DNA of 64,000 bases from Pseudomonas sp. 31-12 (lineage in GTDB: Bacteria > Pseudomonadota > Gammaproteobacteria > Pseudomonadales > Pseudomonadaceae), in contig NZ_CP029482.1 in NCBI RefSeq assembly GCF_003151075.1, positions 3,720,001-3,784,000 on the forward strand, in the 5' to 3' direction. Of the stretch, positions 27,329 through 34,574 are shown one piece after another. Made by a program: the position numbers and the translations under genes. Under the pieces are notes generated by a model. It was not told the origin of the DNA, searched no databases, and worked only from the letters and a program-made list of their open reading frames with translations. Position 1 is the first letter of the stretch; every line of letters starts with the position of its first letter.

Positions 27329-27847
27329 TGGCCGTAAAATCTAGACGATCATCTACTAGGCTGCTGCGATCTCGTTTTGCGAGAATCAAAGCCCCATCCC
27401 GCATCGACGAATAGCTACACCGCCTTTCAAGGTAGTTGCCGCTTCAACCGTCTGACTTACAGAAAACTCTTTGTATTGAATAGTTACCATCAGGCTCATC
27501 CAATAGCTAAGTAGTAGAGTCAAAACGATGAAGCTTAGGATTGGTTAGAAACGGCGCGTCAGTTTTTATTCTTTTACATACACTGCCGCGGTGGGTGGAC
27601 GGAATGTCGTGGCGAGAGAGCGAAGAGAACCTCTTCAAGTGGGCAAGCGAATTGCGCGATAGACTTCACAGTGGACTCTATCTGGCGATGGCCTCACGCC
27701 GGGTCTAGATTGCTGGCGGCAGGCAGCGCCCGCTGGGCATGCTCCTTGTACAAAAGGCAACGGTGACTGGTCTGCGGTTGTTGGCCAAGCAGGCGCGCAT
27801 GCCCCCAGGCAGCTAACCTTTTCTTTTTACCTCAAGGAAATTTTGCC
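27329..27847. other. Upstream region of CHAD module 1
   Basis: No gene with an RBS or recognisable motif is found. The last 30 bases hold a pyrimidine tract and AAGGAA, the RBS of the next gene. Confidence 0.4.
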
Positions 27848-28054
27848 ATGTCAGCTGACTCTCAACTTCATGACGTGCTCGAAAAGCTCCATGAAAACCA
27901 GCTCGCGCTGGCCGACGCCATTGAGTCGATAGGAATGTGGATAGATCAGAGAGGTTCCACTGGAGTTTCCAGTCATGTCCTTGGAGCCATCGCCACGCTC
28001 GACCTGAACGCCGAATGCATTAGGAATGGTATCGAATCATTGAAGAATCAGTGA
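27848..28054 (+). CDS. Small helical protein, CHAD module copy 1
   Basis: 68 residues, RBS AAGGAA. It is about 80% identical by eye to the protein at 32095-32316 (VLEKLHENQLALADAIESI, then MWIDQRGSTGVSS) and distantly related to 9171-9401. It is helical and soluble, with no known domain. It is the first gene of a module repeated at 32.1 kb: this protein, a second small protein, then a convergent CHAD protein and a third small protein. Confidence 0.75.
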   Translation: MSADSQLHDVLEKLHENQLALADAIESIGMWIDQRGSTGVSSHVLGAIATLDLNAECIRNGIESLKNQ

Positions 28055-28060
28055 GATGAC

Positions 28061-28083
28061 AACGAACGAACGAACGAACGAAC
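28061..28083 (+). repeat. Tetranucleotide repeat (AACG)5-6
   Basis: Five exact AACG units plus AAC immediately after the preceding stop codon. It is a potential site of slippage, but lies outside coding sequence. Confidence 0.9.
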
Positions 28084-28172
28084 AATGCAAATGACGGTGC
28101 TGTGAAGCGATTTACTGGCTTTGTAGGCTGTGCATTGGCAATGACCCACCCCTTAATCATAGGAGTTTAATC

Positions 28173-28364
28173 GTGCTGATCAGTATCGAAGAAGCGGACA
28201 AATACTCTGAAGGTATTGTCGTCATCGGCGCTTGTCGCGTCAGATTTCGTAAGTATGCGGAGGCCGAAGCCTTCGTTGAAAGGCTGAAACAACGTATAAA
28301 TGCGCCACATACATTGCCTATCACTATCCACCGACCTTTAGCAGGCCCGCCTTTCAAAAGATGA
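28173..28364 (+). CDS. Small protein of the CHAD module, copy 1
   Basis: 63 residues with GTG start and AGGAG seven bases upstream. Reads ISIEEADKYSEGIVVIGACR then RKYAEAEAFVERLKQRINA and a proline-rich tail: a strand-helix layout. The equivalent in module 2 (32425) is interrupted by a stop at the cysteine position. No known domain is recognised. A terminator at 28441 follows, inside the end of the convergent CHAD gene. Confidence 0.7.
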   Translation: MLISIEEADKYSEGIVVIGACRVRFRKYAEAEAFVERLKQRINAPHTLPITIHRPLAGPPFKR

Positions 28365-28402
28365 CTTCCAACATATCGTCATCATATTGCAACTATTGCA
28401 CA

Positions 28403-29233
28403 TCAATATTTACGTTGCTCCTCGCTTGTTCTTTTTTTCTGCTGCCACTTTAGGCAGCTTTTTTTGCCTGAAAAATTTGGCAGCGAATGTGTCAGGTCTA
28501 CCAATTGAGTTTCTGCTTTTTCAAGGGCGGTTGCCGCAGAAGACAACCAGGCCCGCACCAGCGGCTGCAAGTCGGTTTCGACCTGCGCTTTTTGACACCA
28601 TTGATAATGATCATGCCAAGAACCCAATGCTGATTGCAGCTCCTTCAGCGATTTAGCTGTATGTCTCGAAAAGGGCGATAGCTCGGGAAACGCTTCGGTC
28701 AGATAACGGGTTCGCTTGACAAGTATTCTCAATTCGTGACGGTCAAATTGAGTGTCATCCACGGCTGTATGTAGCCTATCAATCTGTTTTTGAAACGTTT
28801 TCTTAATTTTTTGCCGAGCATGGTTCAAATCGCCATTGATTTCAGCCATACGAAAATTAGTCGGCCAATCATCCAGTTGAATCATCAGCGTCTTGATTGT
28901 CGAGCCATTAACAATTCTGGAGTAGCTTGAAACTAAGCGAGACTGCCTGGATTGCGCTTGCCTTGGAAAGCCTCTTTCTTCGAGTTCCTGAATCATCACC
29001 TCCAAATCGCGGGTCGGTGTCGTCAGCCTTCCGACCTCAGTCGCTGCATCGCTCAACGCTGTGACTTCATTCATTGACCGAAACGGCCTCAACAAACTTC
29101 TGATACGTCTGATGGCAATCCTTAGATCGTGCAACGCTTCATCGTCGGTTCTGGATTCCAAGCGAGCGAGCGCGTGATACACGGCGACCTGAAGGGTCAA
29201 AATTTCTGCCACGAACCTATCTACAAATGACAT
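28403..29233 (-). CDS. CHAD domain protein, copy 1
   Basis: 276 residues. CHAD (conserved histidine alpha-helical domain) proteins bind polyphosphate on a basic helical surface. Seen: EALHDLRIAIRRIRSLLRPF with the conserved His and Arg rows, GRLTTPTRDLEVM, and FDRHELRILVKRTRYLTEAF near residue 170. There is no CYTH phosphatase domain, so it is a stand-alone CHAD. It is convergent with the small gene 28173-28364. The paralogue is at 32678-33493. Confidence 0.9.
   Translation of the reverse strand: MSFVDRFVAEILTLQVAVYHALARLESRTDDEALHDLRIAIRRIRSLLRPFRSMNEVTALSDAATEVGRLTTPTRDLEVMIQELEERGFPRQAQSRQSRLVSSYSRIVNGSTIKTLMIQLDDWPTNFRMAEINGDLNHARQKIKKTFQKQIDRLHTAVDDTQFDRHELRILVKRTRYLTEAFPELSPFSRHTAKSLKELQSALGSWHDHYQWCQKAQVETDLQPLVRAWLSSAATALEKAETQLVDLTHSLPNFSGKKSCLKWQQKKRTSEEQRKY
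28441..28465 (+). terminator. Rho-independent terminator inside the convergent CHAD 3' end
   Basis: GCTGCC (28441-28446), GGCAGC (28453-28458), then seven T on the plus strand. The same hairpin is conserved at 32700-32725 in module 2. Confidence 0.8.
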
Positions 29234-29557
29234 TCAGTGAGGCTCCATTGAGAGACTATGCGCTGAGATTAGCAGAGGCCGAAAGCTGCACCATGCACCT
29301 CTCAGGGATCATGATTGCTTGCCAGCCGGCTGCACCTCTTAAGAGTCAATCAAGCTTACGAAATGAGCACGCCCAGGACTCACTGTGTCGCCAACACGGT
29401 AATCTTGCCTACTACAAAGCGTGCTGACTGTGGCTTACAATCAGGTTTCAGCTTTAAAGCGGATGCTTGCCTCTTTAGCATCGAGTCCTGATCAATGATC
29501 AAAATCACTCCAGCTCAAATAGAATCCCGACAATATTGCCCCCCAAGGATCTTAGCT
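29234..29557. other. Divergent promoter region of module 1
   Basis: Shared upstream region of the CHAD gene (-) and the 88-residue gene (+). No strong promoter elements or coding signal are recognised. Confidence 0.4.
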
Positions 29558-29824
29558 ATGCACTCAACGCTGGATGTAGTTCGCGCTCAAATGCAGGAGG
29601 CGGAGCCGATATTGAAACGACTTGATGAGGAGCTTGAAGCTATTAACTTTGACCCAACTGTCCCTTCAAGCGTCGACGCAGCCACCGAGAAGGTCACAGC
29701 AATTATAGATACGCTGCTGGCGAGCTTTAAGGCAAACCCGATACTTGGCCCGTTAGCCGACCAACTGAAATATCAATATCTCGACTCGATTCAACACCAA
29801 GTTGCTTCAGCTCAAGAAGAATGA
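29558..29824 (+). CDS. Small acidic helical protein, CHAD module copy 1
   Basis: 88 residues from ATG 29558, with AAGGA upstream. Paralogous to 33723-34010: both have MHS-x-LD, Q-x2-AEP-x-L near the start, and the shared core NPILGPL. It is acidic and mainly helical, with no signal peptide. The function is unknown. It is divergently transcribed from the CHAD gene in both modules, which suggests a fixed set. Confidence 0.72.
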   Translation: MHSTLDVVRAQMQEAEPILKRLDEELEAINFDPTVPSSVDAATEKVTAIIDTLLASFKANPILGPLADQLKYQYLDSIQHQVASAQEE

Positions 29825-29865
29825 AATTCAAAGCTAACGATTATTTGTAGTTAGCCTGAAGTTCT

Positions 29866-30033
29866 CTAACCTTCGATCATCTCAGCCAGCAAGACCTGTC
29901 TACTAGAGGCGTGAGGTGGAAGGGCGATTGCTTTTCTTACAGCCTCTACATCTTCCACCAGAATCACCTGAACCTGCGCACGCGTGACTGCGGTGTAGAT
30001 GAAAGTGCGATCCTGCACTCGTGCCTTACCGGT
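29866..30033 (-). pseudogene. Second C-terminal fragment of a RecD/UvrD-like helicase
   Basis: Minus-strand reading TFIYTAVTRAQVQVILVEDV and the following 28 residues to a stop at 29866: the motif VI segment of RecD/UvrD-type helicases. Upstream it runs directly into an IS66 fragment on the other strand, so the N-terminal body is lost. It has a different sequence from the fragment at 26532, so it comes from another gene. Confidence 0.6.
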
Positions 30034-30137
30034 ACGATTGCTCACCTGCCAACGCAGCGGGCGAGTGAAATCTTGCAGTTGCTTCCGCATAAGTGGCAGC
30101 TGGTTTAATCACGCAAGATGTGATGCCCGGACGCATA
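30034..30137 (+). mobile_element. 3' end of an IS66 tnpC plus right IS end
   Basis: Reads LPTQRASEILQLLPHKWQLV and a stop, then the IS66 right end (GTTTAATCACGCAAGATGTG onward), matching 26473-26531. Only about 100 bases of the element remain. Confidence 0.75.
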
Positions 30138-30197
30138 CCTTGAAAGGGCTGAAGAAAGCACAGGGATAGCCACTTGTTCTGGATGACCGCTATGGGT

Positions 30198-30378
30198 CGA
30201 TTTTGTTGAAAAAGTCGGCCATGGTTTCCACGGCAGAAAAGTACGCGCTTGAGATTAAAATCTTTACTTCGAGCAAAGGAATTCCGGGCTCAGATTTTGC
30301 GTAGCGGCGCGCAAAAAAGGCGTTTTCAGCGGTCGGTATTCGGGCAGTCTGGAAGGACCGACTTTTTCAACAGAATTG
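30198..30378 (+). repeat. MITE-like element, copy 1
   Basis: About 181 bases bounded by 21-bp imperfect inverted repeats (CGATTTTGTTGAAAAAGTCGG and its complement form). Internal sequence (TTCCACGGCAGAAAAGTACG, TTTTTTGCGCGC) is shared with copies at 36552, 36768 and 44665. It has no transposase, and open frames through it are not conserved between copies. Confidence 0.8.
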
Positions 30379-30463
30379 GTCGGTTGCCGTCCTTCGCGAC
30401 AAGCAAAAATCGGCCAAAAGCAGCAGTCCAGACGCTCCCAGGAAAGTTTGGATAGATTTAGCT

Positions 30464-30877
30464 TCACTGTCTGGTTTTGACGGTGATGAACATTTTGATC
30501 CGGTCGTGAATTTCCTGGAGAGCATGACGAAAAGGCTCATGCCTCTCACTGATCGTCGGATCTTCAAAGCTCCACGCTATCACCTCGCCGGAAGATGGCA
30601 TCCGAGTTGCCTCCTCGGACGATTTATCACACAGAGTGATTACGTAGTCGAACTGCTTCCCCTCAAGCTCTTCGATTGCCTTACTACGCAGCCCCGTGTG
30701 GTCTACGCCGATATGATCGAGAGACTCCAAAGTGCGTGGGTCGATCCCATTGGCCGCAAGGCCAGCGCTAAAGGCTTCGAAGTGCACCGAGTCAGTATGT
30801 CGAAGAAGTGCTTCTGCCATGAGTGAACGAACGTCATTTTTTGCGCAAACGAACAGCACTCGAAATTTGTCAGCCAT
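30464..30877 (-). CDS. Low-molecular-weight phosphatase/ArsC-like protein
   Basis: 137 residues from ATG 30877, with GGGGAGAAAG upstream. The N-terminal VLFVCAKNDVRSLMAEALL holds the C-x5-R phosphate loop of LMW protein tyrosine phosphatases and thioredoxin-type arsenate reductases. In ArsC two further cysteines are needed. Here one is present (ITLCDKS), but the second, about seven residues later, is absent. Phosphatase activity is therefore as likely as arsenate reduction. No other ars gene is near. Confidence 0.75.
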   Translation of the reverse strand: MADKFRVLFVCAKNDVRSLMAEALLRHTDSVHFEAFSAGLAANGIDPRTLESLDHIGVDHTGLRSKAIEELEGKQFDYVITLCDKSSEEATRMPSSGEVIAWSFEDPTISERHEPFRHALQEIHDRIKMFITVKTRQ

Positions 30878-30940
30878 GACTTTCTCCCCCAATCTCAGTC
30901 TGTTGAACCAGTAAGCTTAGTCGACGGGAAGCCGCCCCGT

Positions 30941-31714
30941 TTAGGACTGGCTTTCAAGCAAGCTGAACAGCGCCGCGAATTGCCGGGTTAGCTTGTGTTG
31001 CGGTTCCAGATAGATCAGCGGCCTGCTGGCTTGATGTGACTCACGCATCTTCACCGAACTCATCAGGTACGCTGGCAGCACCGGCATGCTCTCGGCAATC
31101 AACTCGTCGAGCAGTCGTTGCGGCAGTGCGTTACGAGTTTGGAATTGGTTAACGACAATACCTTCAACCTCCAACCTCTCGTTATGATCGCTTTTGATCT
31201 CCTCGATTTCTCTCAGCACACCGTAAATCGCTTGGCGAGAAAAGCTGTCGCAATCGAAAGGGATCAAACAGCGGTCAGCGGCAATCAGTGCCGAAACACT
31301 GTAAAAATTCAGACCCGGCGGAGTATCCATATAGATCCGCTCATAGTCTTCGTCGAGCCGGTCGAGAAGCTTGCTGAGTTTCTGAATTTTGTAGCGGGTC
31401 TCCAGCTTGGATTGCAGCTCACCCAGCTCCGACGATGCAGCGATCAAATGCAGGTTATCGAAGGATGTTTCATGAATATTGGCTTGAGCTTTCTTTGATG
31501 CGGGCCCTGGGAACAGAGTCTGCTTGAAGAAATCGGCAATCCCAACGGGAACGTCCTTTCCGCTGAGACCAGTCAAATAGTGCGTAGCATTGGCTTGGGC
31601 ATCCAAATCTATCAGTAAGGTGCGGTATCCTTCGAAGGCACTGATGGCCGCGAGGTTACAAGCGATGCTGGATTTGCCGACGCCACCTTTTTGATTGAAC
31701 ACTACGCGTCTCAT
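30941..31714 (-). CDS. ParA family ATPase
   Basis: 257 residues from MRRVVFNQKGGVGKSSIACN: the deviant Walker A (KGGVGKSS), Walker A' (LLIDLDAQANATHYL) and Walker B (IYMDTPPGLN) of ParA/MinD partition ATPases. There is no ParB gene beside it and no clear centromere-like repeats, so it may be an orphan positioning ATPase from a plasmid or island. A start 12 bases upstream is possible. Confidence 0.9.
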   Translation of the reverse strand: MRRVVFNQKGGVGKSSIACNLAAISAFEGYRTLLIDLDAQANATHYLTGLSGKDVPVGIADFFKQTLFPGPASKKAQANIHETSFDNLHLIAASSELGELQSKLETRYKIQKLSKLLDRLDEDYERIYMDTPPGLNFYSVSALIAADRCLIPFDCDSFSRQAIYGVLREIEEIKSDHNERLEVEGIVVNQFQTRNALPQRLLDELIAESMPVLPAYLMSSVKMRESHQASRPLIYLEPQHKLTRQFAALFSLLESQS

Positions 31715-31726
31715 GAAATGTCCCAA

Positions 31727-32094
31727 AATTTATCGTATGTGGACATATCTCTTCCCCTGAGTTTACAGGCCAGCATGATCAGGCCTTTGTATCCTCTCGC
31801 TAGCATATCGTACCTGGAGTAATCGATTGCCTTGGCCATTGCGTAGCGGTGTCTCCCGCTTCATGCAGGGCTAGAAGACTCGTTTATCGGGCATTCCAGG
31901 CTGCTCTGTAATAGGTGGGCGGGTGATGTATTACCAAACTAGGAGAGCTTACAGACGAGCTGTTCGAGATTGAGCGGCCACTATTTAAGGATGCTGTAGG
32001 GCAGCAGTCGGAGTTGGGTTTTGGATAACTGTGATGATCCGCCCCCCCGCCTTGGCGCTGCTAAGCTTTGAGTTCGCCCTGAGGAAATGCCGCC
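31727..32094. other. Upstream region of CHAD module 2
   Basis: No gene is seen. A C-rich run lies at 32041-32048. The RBS GAGGAAATG of the next gene lies at the right edge. Confidence 0.4.
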
Positions 32095-32316
32095 ATGCCA
32101 GCAAACACTGATTTGCCGGACGTTCTCGAAAAACTCCACGAAAACCAGCTAGCACTTGCCGACGCCATTGAGTCGATAGCGATGTGGATAGACCAGAGAG
32201 GATCCACAGGTGTATCAAGTACAGCGCTGGGAGCGATAGCTACACTCGACGTGAACGCCGAGGCCATCAGAACGGGAATTGACTCGCGGAGAAAACCATC
32301 GGATGAACCCGATTAA
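32095..32316 (+). CDS. Small helical protein, CHAD module copy 2
   Basis: 73 residues, RBS GAGGAA. Nearly the same core as 27848-28054 (LEKLHENQLALADAIESIAM, then WIDQRGSTGVSS) but with a different, charged C-terminus. A 39-codon open frame (32303-32422) overlaps its end and runs up to the next gene; I see no homologue for it. It is the first gene of module copy 2. Confidence 0.75.
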   Translation: MPANTDLPDVLEKLHENQLALADAIESIAMWIDQRGSTGVSSTALGAIATLDVNAEAIRTGIDSRRKPSDEPD

Positions 32317-32424
32317 CCAATTCGCCATGTCGCTTCCGATTCAATACCCGGATCTCGAAAGGGTACGAGCTTCTCTGACTAGGCTCATAGTGGGCCTGGA
32401 CCACCACACGAAGGGATTCTAGTG

Positions 32425-32607
32425 ATGCAGATCAGAATCGAAGAAGCGAACACACCCGAAGGCTGGCTTGTCTGGATAGGCGCCTGATGCGTCCAATTTC
32501 GCAGCTATGCAGAAGCCGAAGCCTTTGTGAAAAGGCTGGAAGACCGGATAAACGCAGCCCACCCATTGCCGATCAGCATAAATAGACCTGTGTTAGAGAA
32601 CTCTTAA
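32425..32607 (+). pseudogene. Module small protein, copy 2, interrupted by an in-frame TGA
   Basis: Collinear with 28173-28364 over its whole length: ATG, IRIEEAN, WIGA, then TGA, then FRSYAEAEAFVKRLEDRINA and a proline-containing tail to TAA at 32605. The TGA stands where copy 1 has Cys (TGT). The downstream part is well conserved, so the nonsense change is recent or the codon is read through. No SECIS-like feature was identified. Confidence 0.75.
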
Positions 32608-32677
32608 GACGTTGGCTTCGAAATGGCTACAAATCCGTCATCGTTTTGTAATCTTGCGCCAGTAATACTCAGATCAT

Positions 32678-33493
32678 TCAACGCGTGTTCGTTTCTTCCG
32701 CTGCCCTCCAGGCAGCTTTTTTTTTGCCTGATGATTCTGGCAGCAGTTTTGCCAAGCCTACCAACTGGGTCTCTGCTTTTTCGAGCGCGGTGGCAGCGCA
32801 ACTCTGCCAAACCTTTTCCAACGAACGCAGGTCGGATTCGATCAGCGCCTTTTGGCACCATTGATGATGGTCATGCCAGGCACCCAAAGCCGATTGCAGG
32901 GATTTGAGAGAACTCGCCGCTTTACGCGATAGCGGTGACAGATTGGGAAACGCTTCAGTGAGATAGCGCGTTCGCTTGACCAGGATGCGCAACTCGTGAC
33001 GATCAAACCCAGTGTCATCCACCGCAGCGTGCAAACGGTCGATCTGCTTTTTCAGCGCTTTTTCAATTTGAGGCTGAAGGTGCTTTAAACCGCCGTTGAC
33101 TTCAACTGAGCGGAAGGTGGGAGGCCATTCATCCAATTGAATGAACAGGTTGTTGAGGGCTGGGCTCTTTAGAATCTTGGAGTAGCTAGACGCCAAGCGT
33201 GCTTTTCTGAGCTGAGCCTGACCAGGAAAGTCCCTGTCCTCCAGTTCCTGAATCATCACCTCAAGGTCACGAGCGGGCGTGGTCAGCCTCCCCACTTCCG
33301 CCGCCGCATTATTCAGCGCCGCGACTTCGCTCATAGAACGCATCGGTCGGAGCAAGCTCCGGATGCGCCTCACAGCTATCCTGAAATCGTGCAATGCCTC
33401 GCTATCAGTCCGCGCCCCCAATCGAGCACGCGAGTGATACAGAGCAACCTCTAGAGCCAATATCTCAGCGACAAACTTGTCTACGAATGACAT
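32678..33493 (-). CDS. CHAD domain protein, copy 2
   Basis: 271 residues from ATG 33493 (MSFVDKFVAEIL). Same domain as 28403-29233: EALHDFRIAVRRIRSLLRPM, GRLTTPARDLEVMIQELED, FDRHELRILVKRTRYLTEAF. Protein identity to copy 1 is high by eye (around 65-70%), whereas intergenic DNA has diverged. The module duplication is therefore old and selection has kept the protein. Predicted polyphosphate-binding, with no catalytic domain attached. Confidence 0.9.
   Translation of the reverse strand: MSFVDKFVAEILALEVALYHSRARLGARTDSEALHDFRIAVRRIRSLLRPMRSMSEVAALNNAAAEVGRLTTPARDLEVMIQELEDRDFPGQAQLRKARLASSYSKILKSPALNNLFIQLDEWPPTFRSVEVNGGLKHLQPQIEKALKKQIDRLHAAVDDTGFDRHELRILVKRTRYLTEAFPNLSPLSRKAASSLKSLQSALGAWHDHHQWCQKALIESDLRSLEKVWQSCAATALEKAETQLVGLAKLLPESSGKKKAAWRAAEETNTR
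32700..32725 (+). terminator. Rho-independent terminator inside the convergent CHAD 3' end
   Basis: GCTGCC (32700-32705), CTCCA loop, GGCAGC (32711-32716), nine T. Conserved counterpart of 28441-28465. Confidence 0.82.
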
Positions 33494-33722
33494 TCGGTCA
33501 TCTCTTTGAAACGGTATAGACACGAGCTTAGCAGAAGCATGGATCATCAATTATTGCCTGCGCTTCAGTGTTGCTACGCCATTCGTGACCGGTCACAGGA
33601 AAGAACCTCCGACTACAGATGCTCGCATGAAATGTCTGCGCTGGGTCGGAACACATCGGCGAATTCACCAAGTACGAGGCGGTGATATGAGACAATTGGT
33701 CATCGTATCCAGGAGGTCGACT

Positions 33723-34010
33723 ATGCATTCTTTACTTGATGAACTTCGTACGCAGATGCAGGACGCTGAACCGGTATTGAAGGTTCTGGACTTGGAGCTG
33801 GAAAAAATACAGTTCGATCCATTAGCTCCAGCAAGTGTCGAAATTGCCAAGGCTCAGGTAGACGCACTGATCGAGACTCGCTTGGCAGCTTTCAATGAAA
33901 ATCCAATACTTGGCCCACTGACTGAGCAACTTAAAACTCAGTATATCGAGGCCATCCAGGAGCAGGTTGAGGACGCGCCTGGCCACGAACAGAATAAAGT
34001 TCCAACCTAA
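33723..34010 (+). CDS. Small acidic helical protein, CHAD module copy 2
   Basis: 95 residues behind a strong CAGGAGG. Paralogue of 29558-29824 (MHSLLDELRTQMQDAEPVLK; core NPILGPLTEQLKTQY). Helical, acidic, no known domain. It is divergent from the CHAD gene exactly as in copy 1. Confidence 0.75.
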   Translation: MHSLLDELRTQMQDAEPVLKVLDLELEKIQFDPLAPASVEIAKAQVDALIETRLAAFNENPILGPLTEQLKTQYIEAIQEQVEDAPGHEQNKVPT

Positions 34011-34086
34011 TCGCGTTAGTGAAAGCGTTCAAAAAATAAACCATGCTGCACCGCGCTACGGCCTCGATTCACTACAAGGTAACCAC

Positions 34087-34320
34087 TTAAGGCAATAACA
34101 AGGCTTCGTGGATTTCAATGCTTGGCGACTCGACCGTCATGCGCTGAGTATCAAGCCACTGGCGCATCTTTACGGTGTCGAAAATCTGCCCTTGTTCCAT
34201 GAGCGTCAGGACGAGCGATTGGGAGACTCGATACCTGCCACAGCGTCCACAGCTTCGCTCTTCCCATCCAGCTTGATTTTCGATGGTGTCGGCATCACCC
34301 GCGCATATGAGGCAGCTCAT
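34087..34320 (-). CDS. Small two-CxxC zinc-binding protein
   Basis: 77 residues with a strong RBS (CAGGAGG five bases before ATG). CLIC and CGRC pairs about 18 residues apart (MSCLICAGDAD, RSCGRCGRYRVS) should bind one zinc. The rest is helical. I do not recognise the family. It lies between CHAD module 2 and the pyruvate-kinase-like gene. Confidence 0.72.
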   Translation of the reverse strand: MSCLICAGDADTIENQAGWEERSCGRCGRYRVSQSLVLTLMEQGQIFDTVKMRQWLDTQRMTVESPSIEIHEALLLP

Positions 34321-34574
34321 GAGCGTCCTCCTGTCTTGTTATTTTGCTTTGGCAAGGCCCTGCGGCGACGCGCTTTTTGGCCTCTCGCTGCACACTAAGC
34401 CACATCCGTGACAGTCGGGAGCGCCCCTGGACCGGTGGCAATGTTTTGTAGAGATAATTGCCACCTGTCGCCTACCTGCCCAAGGAGGAGGAGTACGATC
34501 AATGACGTAGGAAAACTGTCATGTCGAGGTTCTAACTTGGATATTTAGGCTTCATTAGGTAGGTGGTTAGAACC

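Noticed and set aside
28061..28083. Short repeats as a CRISPR array
   Set aside because: Units are 4 bases with no spacers; no CRISPR array or cas gene is present in the window.
30464..30877. Call as arsenate reductase ArsC
   Set aside because: The third redox Cys is absent and no other ars genes are near, so only the broader LMW-phosphatase fold is supported.
30941..31714. Plasmid partition locus
   Set aside because: No parB, replication gene or iterons were found beside the ParA gene.
32425..32607. Selenocysteine reading of the TGA in module copy 2
   Set aside because: The aligned residue is Cys in copy 1, but no SECIS-like hairpin was identified and a simple TGT to TGA mutation explains it.
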